DNA of 64,000 nt from JABMMZ01 sp040386935. Lineage in GTDB: Bacteria; Bacteroidota; Bacteroidia; NS11-12g; UBA955. The notes under the pieces are model-generated. The model ran no database searches, was not told the origin of the DNA, and worked only from the letters and a program-made list of their open reading frames with translations. Where the stretch lies: positions 62,001 to 126,000 of the forward strand of contig JAZKEQ010000006.1 of the NCBI GenBank assembly GCA_040386935.1, read 5' to 3'. The translations under genes and the position numbers were made by a program. Below, in pieces: positions 41,613 through 49,994 of this stretch (position 1 is its first letter; the number at the start of each line of letters is the position of its first letter).

Positions 41613-41726
41613 GAATTGTTGAAGAAGAGGAGCCGTTATTTAGCCTTTGCAATATAACAATATTTAGCATTTTTATATTTACAATACTCACAATAAGAAG
41701 TCAACTGAATGATACAGTTTGCCGCA

Positions 41727-42326
41727 TTACAATTTATAATGCAGCAGCACCATTCCGCAGTCAAAAGCTTTTGATTTTACCAAAGTCAACGATTGTTTAT
41801 CTTCAAGCGTATTGAAAATACTAAGTCCATGACCTATGGCAACGGGATTTATAAGTAAATGAAATTCATCAATCAACTTTGCTTTAATGAGGGATGAAAC
41901 AAAGGTAGCGCCACCATATAGGAGCATGTCTTTGCCTTTCTGTTGCTTCAATTTAGTGATTGCCTCTACATAGTCTCCTTCAGCAATATCTGTCTTATCC
42001 CATCCACCGGGAATTGGGATGGATTGATTCAGGGTTTTAGTAAAAACAATTTTGCGTGTAACTGTAATGTGTTGTGCAAATTCAAATTGAGGGCCTTTAG
42101 TATCTTCGGCTGTATTGGCCCAATGAGCTATAAAACCTTCCTCAGCCATTTGTCGGCTCAGCAGTATGCAATCAACAGATGTTGTTAAGTCAGTATGATA
42201 TTTCTGCAGTTCAATGTCCCATTTCCAATCTGGACCCCAGTTCCAAATCATCCAATCTGTATTGCCATTTGCTTCGGCAATAAAACCGTCAATCGATAGT
42301 TGCACTTCTAAAATTAATTTTCTCAT
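41727..42326 (-). CDS. Dihydrofolate reductase-like (RibD C-terminal) protein
   Basis: A 199-residue protein of the RibD C-terminal/DHFR-like reductase fold. It starts KLILEVQLSIDGFIAEANG, has CILLSRQMAEEGFIAHW in the middle and LYGGATFVSSLIKAKLIDEF with LLINPVAIGHGLSIFN at the end; the GG loop binds NADPH. Stand-alone members are common stress-type reductases with unknown substrates. It lies in the same minus-strand run as the other small one-domain genes. Confidence 0.88.
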   Translation of the reverse strand: MRKLILEVQLSIDGFIAEANGNTDWMIWNWGPDWKWDIELQKYHTDLTTSVDCILLSRQMAEEGFIAHWANTAEDTKGPQFEFAQHITVTRKIVFTKTLNQSIPIPGGWDKTDIAEGDYVEAITKLKQQKGKDMLLYGGATFVSSLIKAKLIDEFHLLINPVAIGHGLSIFNTLEDKQSLTLVKSKAFDCGMVLLHYKL

Positions 42327-42428
42327 GGTTATTTATTGGTACAAAAATCGACACCATTTATTTTAAACCCGATGTGATATAACGACATTTTGAAGGGTGG
42401 TTTATGACAATTTAAAAATAACAGTATT

Positions 42429-42827
42429 TTAAAATTTCAATAGCCAATGGATACCAAACTTGTCAATAATGCCGCCTATTTTACCGCCATAGAAATCATG
42501 AAGCGGGTATTTGATTGTTCCTTCATGCGACAGTTTTATAAAGTAGTTTTCTATTTCAAAGTCAGTTTTACAAACAAGTGCAAGTGTCACATTGTTGCCA
42601 ACAGTTAGACCATCTTGTTCAATCATGTCTGATCCTAAAATTGTAATCGCATCACTCACCAATTGTGCATGTAAAATATTGTTGTGAGTTTGCTTGGGCC
42701 AGCTGCTCTCCATTGGCGAACCTTTTACAGTTTCTAATGTCAGCAAACCACCAAAACACCTTTTATAATATAACATTGCCTCACGACAGTTGCCGTTGAA
42801 TGTTAAATAAACATTGATTGTTGCCAT
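42429..42827 (-). CDS. VOC-superfamily (PhnB-like) protein
   Basis: A 132-residue protein of the PhnB branch: INVYLTFNGNCREAMLYYKR at the start, PMESSWPKQTHNNILHAQLV in the middle and YGGKIGGIIDKFGIHWLL at the end. This is a third VOC gene in the window. The substrate is unknown. It is followed by the RibD-like gene about 100 bases later. Confidence 0.88.
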   Translation of the reverse strand: MATINVYLTFNGNCREAMLYYKRCFGGLLTLETVKGSPMESSWPKQTHNNILHAQLVSDAITILGSDMIEQDGLTVGNNVTLALVCKTDFEIENYFIKLSHEGTIKYPLHDFYGGKIGGIIDKFGIHWLLKF

Positions 42828-42848
42828 ATAAATTACTGCTTGTTTGTG

Positions 42849-43427
42849 TTAAATGTTGTTTGTTGCTATAACAGGCTTTGGAATTACTTTGCAGATGACT
42901 AAGCCGGCAAGAAAAAAGCCGATAAACATATCCAGAATTTGGGCAACGAAAAAACTTGTTGGAAACTCATACCAATTCCAATAAATCGAACTTACAGCCG
43001 TACAGGTCAATAAACCCAGCAGCGATATGATAATGACCCGTTTCCAATACCCGGCATAGATAGATGAAACTGTAATGACAACAATTAAAACCGACAATAA
43101 ATTGCTTAAAAATTGATTGATTAATTTGCTTACCGCAAAAGGGTTGCCACCAATAGGTCTATAAATTAGCATACCGACAGGGCCATTTCTAAACTTGTTT
43201 TCAAACACGGCATCTTGTGCTTTGGTACTGTTTTTAAAATCTTTGCCCGGGAAAAAGTACAGGCCTTGTTCATTGATGTTTGTTTTAAGCACTTCCATTA
43301 CTTTGTCTTCATTTGGCAAAGGTTTAAATCCTGTGCCTATAAATAGCACTAAATGCGAGAACCCTCCCCAAATAAATAGCGTTAAACCACCTAATAAAGT
43401 GGCGATTATCACTTTTTTGAATTTCAT
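42849..43427 (-). CDS. Membrane protein of unknown function
   Basis: A 192-residue protein with an N-terminal hydrophobic segment (KVIIATLLGGLTLFIWGGFS), a periplasmic-type loop and three C-terminal membrane segments (LLSVLIVVITVSSIYAGYW, IIISLLGLLTCTAVSSIY, FFVAQILDMFIGFFLAGLV). The ATG at 43427 is used; an ATG three codons upstream is equally possible. It resembles small membrane proteins found next to VOC genes, but no family is named. It ends 21 bases before the VOC start. Confidence 0.65.
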   Translation of the reverse strand: MKFKKVIIATLLGGLTLFIWGGFSHLVLFIGTGFKPLPNEDKVMEVLKTNINEQGLYFFPGKDFKNSTKAQDAVFENKFRNGPVGMLIYRPIGGNPFAVSKLINQFLSNLLSVLIVVITVSSIYAGYWKRVIIISLLGLLTCTAVSSIYWNWYEFPTSFFVAQILDMFIGFFLAGLVICKVIPKPVIATNNI

Positions 43428-43536
43428 TTGTATCATTTTTATTGTTTGTTAATGGTGCAAAATTGAATGCAATTTTTCTAAGCGAAGCATAGCAATTACG
43501 ACATTCTTACGCGTTGATTGCGACACGGTGCTTGTC

Positions 43537-43544
43537 TATCTTTG
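43537..43544 (+). promoter_or_regulatory. -7 promoter box of the AraC-type gene
   Basis: TATCTTTG ends 4 bases before the ATG at 43549, with a TTG 20 bases upstream. Transcription would start at or just after the start codon, so the mRNA may be leaderless, or the true start codon is further in. Confidence 0.55.
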
Positions 43545-43548
43545 TGCC

Positions 43549-44514
43549 ATGAAACATATCTCTATTTTAGTATTAGAGGGCTCGACTCTTACAAGTTTAG
43601 ACGGCACTCATCAGTTGTTTACAAGGGTAAATGATTTTTTGAAATACAGAGGTCAACAGGATTTCTATCAGGTGGATTTGGTGGCAATAAAGGAGCAAAA
43701 CACGCTCAATAGCGGGTTGTATAGAATTAGTGCAACTAAAACAATTGATGAGAAATTTAAAACAGATTTGATCATCATTCCTATTATCTGTGGCGACTTT
43801 GCCTTGTTGAATAAGGCAAACAGTGTATATGCGGATTGGCTAAAGGAGCAGTATCACAATGGTTCAGAAATAGCAAGTTTATGTGTGGGCTCATTTTTTC
43901 TAGCTTCTACAGGAATTTTGGATGGGAAAAGCTGTGCCACGCATTGGGCTTCACAAAATGATTTTCAAAATATGTTTCCTAAAGTAAAAGTGCTTGAGGA
44001 TACGATTATCACAGATGAAAGCGGAATTTATACCAGCGGTGGCACGTACTCCTATTTGAATTTACTCTTATATATTGTTGAGAAACATTTGGGAAGGGAG
44101 ATTTCAGTATTGGCATCTAAAATGTTTGAAATTGATATTGAAAGAAAATCCCAAAGTCAATTCGCTATTTTTTTGGGTCAAAAAAAACACAACGACAAAG
44201 AGGTTTTACAAGCACAATCCTACATTGAAAGTCATGCAGATAGAAAAATTACTGTAGATGAACTAAGCGATAAATATGCAGTACAACGCAGAACATTTGA
44301 AAGAAGGTTTAAAAAATCAACCGGTAATTCAGTGTTAGACTACATTCAAAGGGTAAAGGTTGAAGCGGTAAAGCAGCAATTGGAAATGGGGCGTAAAACA
44401 ATCAATGAAATAGTTTTTGAAGTCGGTTACAATGATGTCAATGCATTCAGGAATGTATTTAGAAAATATGTCGGCATGTCTCCCATTGAGTATCGCAAGA
44501 AATTTGCTGTGTGA
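43549..44514 (+). CDS. GlxA-family AraC-type transcriptional activator
   Basis: A 321-residue regulator. The N-terminal DJ-1/PfpI-like domain (KHISILVLEGSTLTSLDGTH ... ASLCVGSFFLASTGILDGKS) has the class I amidotransferase fold with Cys at about 120 in the nucleophile-elbow position. The C-terminal part has two AraC helix-turn-helix motifs (ITVDELSDKYAVQRRTFERR; INEIVFEVGYNDVNAFRNVF). This is the GlxA family architecture. Its target may be the divergent minus-strand genes beginning at 43427 (inference). Confidence 0.92.
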   Translation: MKHISILVLEGSTLTSLDGTHQLFTRVNDFLKYRGQQDFYQVDLVAIKEQNTLNSGLYRISATKTIDEKFKTDLIIIPIICGDFALLNKANSVYADWLKEQYHNGSEIASLCVGSFFLASTGILDGKSCATHWASQNDFQNMFPKVKVLEDTIITDESGIYTSGGTYSYLNLLLYIVEKHLGREISVLASKMFEIDIERKSQSQFAIFLGQKKHNDKEVLQAQSYIESHADRKITVDELSDKYAVQRRTFERRFKKSTGNSVLDYIQRVKVEAVKQQLEMGRKTINEIVFEVGYNDVNAFRNVFRKYVGMSPIEYRKKFAV

Positions 44515-44521
44515 AGTGGCT

Positions 44522-44553
44522 TGATTAAGGGTTGCAATTTTCGGGCTTAATCA
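44522..44553 (+). terminator. Hairpin after the AraC-type gene
   Basis: TGATTAAG (44522-44529) pairs with CTTAATCA (44546-44553) over a 16-base loop, 8 bases after the stop codon. There is no long T-run. Confidence 0.5.
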
Positions 44554-44661
44554 GGTGCTTTACAAAGTCAACGGTCAATTGATAGCGATATTCGATAGGT
44601 CTTATTGCAATATGTATTGTTCTACTGTAGTCGTAGCCATTCTTCGTATTATTAATGTGTG

Positions 44662-45330
44662 TTATAATAACCCAGGTTCCTTTGGTTGTTCCTCTCTCTC
44701 ATTGTCAAATAGTACAACATGGATATTAAATTGGAACCTTAATCTGAGCGCTACAAAACCTGTTAAATTTTTATGACTTTGTGAACCCATGCCGAATACA
44801 AAATTATTGACAACCCTTTCAGGACCTCTGATCAGTTGAATATGTTGCATACTTAACTGACCATCAAGCCATATCGGTCGATCTTCTAAAAAACGAAAAC
44901 CTGTGTTGATACCATAACCAAAATAAATGAGTTTGTTTTGGTCGATATTCAATTGATTGAATTCATTTTCTCCAAATGAGTATTTATAAATATCATGTTG
45001 TTTGGAGAATGAAAGGATGCCACCAAAAAAGAATCCATTATCTTCAAATCCTAATCCTTCAGCCTTCAAAGCGATAGAAGCACTTGCAAAATTACCTGAA
45101 AAATCACCGGAATATTTTTGATAGTTCCTTACCCAGCCATAATTGAGATTTGCAATCAACAATGAATACGGTTTGTCTACAGTTGCAGAAAATTCATAAC
45201 CTTTTGATTCATATCTCGCAGGTAAGAACAGATTCATACCGGCACTCAATCTTTGCGCTTCACAGTACTGCATAAACAGCGTGATGCACAATAATAGGCA
45301 CAGATCTCTAGAATATTTCAATACCGACAT
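44662..45330 (-). CDS. Probable outer membrane beta-barrel protein
   Basis: A 222-residue protein with a signal peptide (CLLLCITLFMQYCEAQ) and alternating amphipathic strands (YSLLIANLNYGWVRNYQKYS; LIYFGYGINTGFRFLEDRPI; LTGFVALRLRFQFNIHVVLF). The ATG at 45330 gives the signal peptide; a start at 45357 is less likely. It overlaps the end of the upstream lipoprotein gene by 23 bases. No family was recognised. Confidence 0.7.
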   Translation of the reverse strand: MSVLKYSRDLCLLLCITLFMQYCEAQRLSAGMNLFLPARYESKGYEFSATVDKPYSLLIANLNYGWVRNYQKYSGDFSGNFASASIALKAEGLGFEDNGFFFGGILSFSKQHDIYKYSFGENEFNQLNIDQNKLIYFGYGINTGFRFLEDRPIWLDGQLSMQHIQLIRGPERVVNNFVFGMGSQSHKNLTGFVALRLRFQFNIHVVLFDNEREEQPKEPGLL

Positions 45331-45847
45331 AATCGCTATAGGTTTGATAAAAAGCATTGTTATGTAAAAAGCCTGTTAAAGGTTCTCTACTGGTGAATCC
45401 AACTTTGATGGGGTTGGGCAGAAGCTGACCTAAATTTTTAATAGCAAGATTGTCAATCTTATAATCAACCATATCTGTACATGTATTATACACAGGATAT
45501 ACCTTGTAGGTAAATAGGATGTGAGCCATTTTGCCATTATCTGTTGTTATAATAATGGTAAATTGGCTTTTTGAAAGGGGTAATTCATTGTACAGTACTT
45601 GGCTGCACAATTTGGACGCACCGCTGTTGGCCGTTGAGTAGTATACAAGGCCCCCATTCATTAAATTAAAAGTATCTTTATTGTCGAGCACCATTCGGGC
45701 AGTGCTGATATGGAGGCTTGAATCCGCCTTAATAAAAAACAATGCAGGTCCTTTTTTTCGAGGAGTACATTTTTCTCTGCAAGCAGCAAACAACAATAGA
45801 AATGCAAACAGAACAATTAATTTGACAGCATATTTTTTTTGAAACAT
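45308..45847 (-). CDS. Lipoprotein of unknown function
   Basis: A 179-residue lipoprotein (signal LIVLFAFLLLFAAC, Cys about 23; the next residues are REKC). The mature part is rich in strands (FTIIITTDNGKMAHILFTYK; YKIDNLAIKNLGQLL). It overlaps the following barrel gene by 23 bases, so they are likely coupled. No family was recognised. Confidence 0.7.
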   Translation of the reverse strand: MFQKKYAVKLIVLFAFLLLFAACREKCTPRKKGPALFFIKADSSLHISTARMVLDNKDTFNLMNGGLVYYSTANSGASKLCSQVLYNELPLSKSQFTIIITTDNGKMAHILFTYKVYPVYNTCTDMVDYKIDNLAIKNLGQLLPNPIKVGFTSREPLTGFLHNNAFYQTYSDYVGIEIF

Positions 45848-45993
45848 CAGTTAATATTTTTAACAGTCATTAACGAGTCGTTTAACAAATATATTGATTT
45901 TCGAAGTATATATAAAATTATATTTTTTGCCTAATTGTCGGCATTGATACTTCTGGCTATTTAAATAATAACAAACACAAGTGTTAAGGCAAC

Positions 45994-46521
45994 TTATGAA
46001 TTTTGATTGTGGATGTTATAGTACTTGCAAATTTGATACGCTTCAAGAGTGCGGTTTTTATTAGTTTCCTCAAATATAAAAGTAACACCACCTTCAGTAT
46101 CAATAAAAGTATGTTCGCAGTCTTCCAATGCAAATAAATCAACACCGGCAGTTTTAAAGGTTTCCAGCGGCCCTTTTACGGTATACTTTTTATATGAAAT
46201 ATTGCGTTTAGAAAGTTCTATTTCTACATTTGCTACATCTCTTTTTTGACTAATCCACGGCATTTCAAATCCCCCAAAGTCCTCTTTCGGAAATTGCAAA
46301 TCCGGTCGGTAGCTAATCCCATTAATGCTTTCATTATAGATATGGAATTCTATAAAGCCGATTTTAATAATGCCATAAATGAGTCCATTTACTTCTGTTT
46401 CTTTAACAATCCAATTGTCGTGACCAAATTTGGTGAGTAAAATTTCCATTGAAGTACCGGGTGATAATCCTTCAATAAAGCCTTTTTTTAAAAAATGGTC
46501 GAAATCAGTAGTTGAAATCAT
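45994..46521 (-). CDS. Hypothetical soluble protein (immunity-like)
   Basis: A 175-residue protein. It has a helical start (FDHFLKKGFIEGLSPGTSME), a central beta region (GIIKIGFIEFHIYNESINGI) and a C-terminal sheet (EHTFIDTEGGVTFIFEETNK). The pattern resembles immunity proteins of polymorphic toxin systems, but no toxin gene is adjacent. No function is assigned. Confidence 0.55.
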   Translation of the reverse strand: MISTTDFDHFLKKGFIEGLSPGTSMEILLTKFGHDNWIVKETEVNGLIYGIIKIGFIEFHIYNESINGISYRPDLQFPKEDFGGFEMPWISQKRDVANVEIELSKRNISYKKYTVKGPLETFKTAGVDLFALEDCEHTFIDTEGGVTFIFEETNKNRTLEAYQICKYYNIHNQNS

Positions 46522-46540
46522 CGGATTAATTTTTTCTTGA

Positions 46541-48028
46541 TTATTTCATTTCTACATTTAAAATGCCTTCTCCTTCTTTCCCTAAAAATTTCACCAGTAG
46601 GTCAGCAAATGCATCTGTGCCATTGTCGCAGTTTGTGAAAATTAAAAGGGCCTGTTTTGATTTAGGGAGGATAAATACTATTGTATGAACACCAATATCA
46701 TCTCCTCCATGAACAAGGGCAGAGTCGTTATTTGAATTGATATTTTCATCAACCCACCAACCCAATCCAAAATGTTTATATGGATTAATACTCACTTGTT
46801 CAGCCACCATTTCTTTGTATAGTTTATCCGATAAGCCAGCGCCATTCAAAACATGCACCAAAAATTTGGAATAATCTTCGACAGTTGTTAGCAAATTGTC
46901 GGCAGCATTAACAGTAGTGCTTTTTGAGGTTGGATATTGTTCTCCTTTGGCGTTATGCCATTTGGCAAATCTGGTTGTATCCATCTTTTTGTCCCACACA
47001 AATCTTGTGTCATTCATTTTTAGGGGTTTAAAAATGAGTTCATTTGCCAATTGATCCAATGTTTTTTTGAATTTCTTTTCAAGCGCTTTTCGCAAGTATT
47101 CATAACCTTCACCCGAGTATTGGTACTTAGTGCCCGGCTCAAATTCAAAAGCTAATTTTCCATCAGCGTTTTTACTTCTCCAATTTGGAAAACCGGTTTG
47201 GTGGCTCAGGATTATTCTAGTGGTTAATTTTTTTGTATTTGAATCATTGGCAATATCAGGGTCGATATAATATGTATACAGCGGTTCATCTAAATTCCAT
47301 TTACCGGCATTTATTAATTTTAATGCCACTAAGGCTGTGATTGGTTTTGTCAATGATGCGACATTCCAAATCGTATTTAATGGGGCAGGGTGATTGGCCT
47401 CTAATTCCCCATAGACTTTAATTTGCTCAATTTTACCATCCTTTATCACGCTAAGACCCAAGGCCGGAATATGTTTTTGTTTCAGCCATTGTTCCATGTC
47501 ACTTTTATCTGTCAACAGTATATTTTCATCCAAGGGTCTTTCAAAATCCTTGTGATCATAGCTAAACCCCTTACTCAATTTCCATTCACTGCCTTCTAAA
47601 ATCCAAACGTGATTGAATTTGGCAATACTGGTGATGTATGCTGTGTTATTCTCTTCAATGGCTAAAAAGCTGTGCACGCCTGTTTGAATGGCGCCATATA
47701 TAACCCCGTCTTTCATCAATGGAAATACCGCCATTTTGGATGCATCTAGCACTCTTTTGGGCTTATAGGAGAGTTGGCAAAGTCCGTTTTTAATATCTGA
47801 AATGAACGCTTGTTTTGATATTGTTATACCTGTTTGGTCGTGGTAAAATTCAAAGTTATCACTTAATAGAATTTCAAATTGCTTGATATCACATGTATTG
47901 AATCCGATATTGAAAAGCAAGCTGTCTTTTTCTTTTATGATGTCATACAATTTCAATGAATTACTCCCTTGTCCAAAAGTATTGATACTTACAATCAAAA
48001 AAATAAATAGAATGCTATTTTTGTTCAT
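46541..48028 (-). CDS. Secreted serine hydrolase with N-terminal DUF4440-like domain
   Basis: A 495-residue protein. A signal peptide (FIFLIVSINTFG) precedes an NTF2/DUF4440-like domain (residues about 25-150: SDNFEFYHDQTGITISKQAF; KFNHVWILEGSEWKLSKG). A beta-lactamase-type domain follows, with SxxK (VASLTKPIT, Ser about 225), a YSGEGY motif (about 303) and HGG (LVHGGDDIGV, about 443). A C-terminal acyl-enzyme hydrolase of this class may be a DD-peptidase or esterase; the substrate is unknown. No T9SS domain. Confidence 0.85.
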   Translation of the reverse strand: MNKNSILFIFLIVSINTFGQGSNSLKLYDIIKEKDSLLFNIGFNTCDIKQFEILLSDNFEFYHDQTGITISKQAFISDIKNGLCQLSYKPKRVLDASKMAVFPLMKDGVIYGAIQTGVHSFLAIEENNTAYITSIAKFNHVWILEGSEWKLSKGFSYDHKDFERPLDENILLTDKSDMEQWLKQKHIPALGLSVIKDGKIEQIKVYGELEANHPAPLNTIWNVASLTKPITALVALKLINAGKWNLDEPLYTYYIDPDIANDSNTKKLTTRIILSHQTGFPNWRSKNADGKLAFEFEPGTKYQYSGEGYEYLRKALEKKFKKTLDQLANELIFKPLKMNDTRFVWDKKMDTTRFAKWHNAKGEQYPTSKSTTVNAADNLLTTVEDYSKFLVHVLNGAGLSDKLYKEMVAEQVSINPYKHFGLGWWVDENINSNNDSALVHGGDDIGVHTIVFILPKSKQALLIFTNCDNGTDAFADLLVKFLGKEGEGILNVEMK

Positions 48029-48107
48029 TTGGTTTCTTGTCAGTTTCTAAGGCCTCTTATAATTATAGCAGTCGTTTTTACTGTTTGGTGAAGTTGTGGC
48101 AGTTATT

Positions 48108-48434
48108 TCAATCCACAAATATTTCCCGTATCACACCTTTTACTCTTTCGATTTCCTTGTCGGTTAAAGTTTCAAAACGTTTTACAATGCGTACTCTATC
48201 GATAGTACGTATTTGGTCGATGACTATCCATCCTTGTGTTGACTTGTGTTTTACTTCTACTCTTGTTGGGTATGACTTGGAACTACTTGTCATCGGAGCA
48301 ATTATAATGGTTTGGAGGTACTTGTTCATTTCATTGGGCGATAAAACTACACATGGTCTGGTCTTTTTCATTTCGCTTCCAATCGTTGGATCAAGATTCA
48401 CCAATACGATGTCATATTGATTTATTTCTTCCAT
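48108..48434 (-). CDS. MazF/PemK-family toxin
   Basis: A 108-residue PemK-like endoribonuclease: YDIVLVNLDPTIGSEMKKTR PCVVLSP at the start (written in two parts), IIIAPMTSSSKSYPTRV, and WIVIDQIRTIDRVRIVK with the ending 'MRTIDRVRI' type. In this family the toxin cleaves mRNA at short sequences when freed of the antitoxin. The start overlaps the antitoxin gene by 13 bases, as in MazEF operons. Confidence 0.9.
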   Translation of the reverse strand: MEEINQYDIVLVNLDPTIGSEMKKTRPCVVLSPNEMNKYLQTIIIAPMTSSSKSYPTRVEVKHKSTQGWIVIDQIRTIDRVRIVKRFETLTDKEIERVKGVIREIFVD

Positions 48435-48670
48435 TCTTCAAAATTTTCATCTTCAAAAACATCATCCATTAACAATTGATCATCCCCATTTTCGTGCATT
48501 TTCTTAAATGCCTTTTCCCATGATTTTCTTGGTTCTGCCTTAGGCTTTAGAATAATGTACCCCTTTTCAAGAATGAGTTCAATTGTATCACCAATACTGT
48601 ATTTCTCAAGAATTGTCTTGGAAAGACGTATGCCTTTTGAGTTTCCAATGTTAATTACGGATAGTTCCAT
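48422..48670 (-). CDS. MazE/AbrB-type antitoxin
   Basis: An 82-residue protein with an N-terminal SpoVT/AbrB swapped-hairpin DNA-binding domain (ELSVINIGNSKGIRLSKTIL; YSIGDTIELILEKGYIILKP) and a negatively charged C-terminal tail (DVFEDENFEEWKK) that neutralises the toxin. It is the first gene of the MazEF pair and is expected to repress its own promoter with the toxin. Confidence 0.9.
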   Translation of the reverse strand: MELSVINIGNSKGIRLSKTILEKYSIGDTIELILEKGYIILKPKAEPRKSWEKAFKKMHENGDDQLLMDDVFEDENFEEWKK

Positions 48671-48678
48671 GATTTTAA

Positions 48679-48719
48679 AATGTTATTACAAAGTAATTAC
48701 AAAAATTTCAAAATTCAAA
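48679..48719 (-). promoter_or_regulatory. Promoter and operator-like repeats of the mazEF pair
   Basis: On the minus strand, TTTG (48719-48716), 19 bases, then TTACTTTG (48696-48689) approximates the Bacteroidota promoter, one base off TAnnTTTG. The same region contains TTAC-AAA-GTAA and GTAATTAC palindromes that could be MazE operators. The start codon follows about 20 bases later. Confidence 0.55.
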
Positions 48720-48953
48720 TTTTTTTTACAAATGTAATGACATAATGCTAATTTAATTGATGGAAATTGTGGAGGGCAATAAACTAGAAGCAGAATGCTG
48801 CCCCCGTAATTTGAAGGAATACTGAAGAAGGCCTCAAGGCTCATTCCATCCCAGCCTTTTTAAGTATGACCGTTGGTGTGAACAGCAAAGTAATAGTGTT
48901 ACAGACGGTTTCAAAAGGAAATTTGGATTTTAAAATCACAAAATTTGTTTTTT

Positions 48954-49745
48954 CTAATACACCAGTCGGTTGTTCAATACCTTCAATCGCACATAGTGCT
49001 TCATCCCAATGTTCTTTACTTTAAAAACCTGGCGATGCCTTGTAGTTTTATAATACGTATCTGATTCCATTACAATGCCTTCATAAAAACCAATCAACTC
49101 AAAGGGCAGGAAATACAGCATGTTCTGTCTTATTTTGAGCAACCAAGCATCCTTTGCACTGCATACCCAATAGCGACTTTCTATCACATCATTGCTCAAT
49201 AAATACTCATCGCATAAAAAGCCCATGATCATTTTGGTACGACCCGTTTTTTTATACTGCTTGGTGTTTTTTGTTAGGATGTCGTGAAAGCGATTGATAC
49301 GACCACTGCAATTTTTTCTGTTGTTGAACAGTAATAAATTGCTATCCTTAATATTGGTTCTGAATTCAATACTGTCTCTTAACTCTTCAATACTCACCAT
49401 GGTTTCGCGCTTACTGCCTTGAGTATAGGTATTCTTCAATGCGGCAAAATAAGAACTATCGTCAAAGTAATAGGTGTAGTCAGCATTCGAGGTCATGTTG
49501 TTTGCACTGTCGTAAATTGAAAAGTCAGCTTCCAGCATTGATTGGAAAGTATAATATTTAAGCGCTGTAGGTGTAGTTACTGCAGCTTTTTTATCAGGGC
49601 ATTTAAATTTAATCGTACGTTTTAAAATTTTGCTACTGTCAGATTTAACAGGTGTTTTACTGCCTGTTTTTTGTCCGACTACATTTATGCAAATACAGCA
49701 TACAAGGGCGCAAATGAATAGTCGGAGGGTTAATGTGCTGTACAT
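48954..49745 (-). CDS. Secreted protein, DUF4412-like
   Basis: A 263-residue protein with signal peptide (LFICALVCCICINVVG). The GRTKMIMGFLCDEYLL block and a run of strands are reminiscent of DUF4412. It ends in a stretch of basic and hydrophobic residues (HYVRLKVLNNRLVY). The ATG at 49745 is used; starting at 49802 would overlap the VF530 gene. Function is unknown. Confidence 0.65.
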   Translation of the reverse strand: MYSTLTLRLFICALVCCICINVVGQKTGSKTPVKSDSSKILKRTIKFKCPDKKAAVTTPTALKYYTFQSMLEADFSIYDSANNMTSNADYTYYFDDSSYFAALKNTYTQGSKRETMVSIEELRDSIEFRTNIKDSNLLLFNNRKNCSGRINRFHDILTKNTKQYKKTGRTKMIMGFLCDEYLLSNDVIESRYWVCSAKDAWLLKIRQNMLYFLPFELIGFYEGIVMESDTYYKTTRHRQVFKVKNIGMKHYVRLKVLNNRLVY

Positions 49746-49749
49746 AGTA

Positions 49750-49989
49750 TTAGTCGAGAGTAATAATGCCTTTGGTATACAGATGTGAAAAAAGCGCCTC
49801 AACTCTGGTGCGGGCCCAGGGAGTTTTGCGTAAAAATGTCAGACTTGATTTAATGGAAGGATTGTTCACAAAGCAATTGATGGGGATATGGTTGTGCAAT
49901 TGATCCCAACCGTAAAATGCGTGCAAAACAGTCAACATTTTTTCAAGGGTAATGCCGTGTAGTGGATTGTTCTTTTGTTGTTCTGCCAT
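49750..49989 (-). CDS. VF530-family DNA-binding protein
   Basis: A 79-residue protein of the VF530 (DUF2132) family: PLHGITLEKMLTVLHAFYGW, PSIKSSLTFLRKTPWARTRV and LFSHLY are the family marks. The structure of the family is a DNA-binding domain of unknown function. It lies 5 bases before the permease stop and is likely co-transcribed with its neighbours. Confidence 0.9.
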   Translation of the reverse strand: MAEQQKNNPLHGITLEKMLTVLHAFYGWDQLHNHIPINCFVNNPSIKSSLTFLRKTPWARTRVEALFSHLYTKGIITLD

Positions 49990-49994
49990 ACTGC

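Noticed and set aside
13610..43427. A classical integron cassette array
   Set aside because: The repeats lack attC structure: their inverted ends are near-perfect and have GTT at the outer 5' side and AAC at the 3' side, opposite to RYYYAAC...GTTRRRY. No integrase was seen. The idea is kept only as a weak hypothesis in the findings.
48671..48953. A short gene between the MazEF pair and the DUF4412-like gene
   Set aside because: The longest plus-strand frame is about 20 residues (MEIVEGNKLEAE-type) with no supporting features. Apart from the mazEF promoter region, nothing further is seen in this gap.
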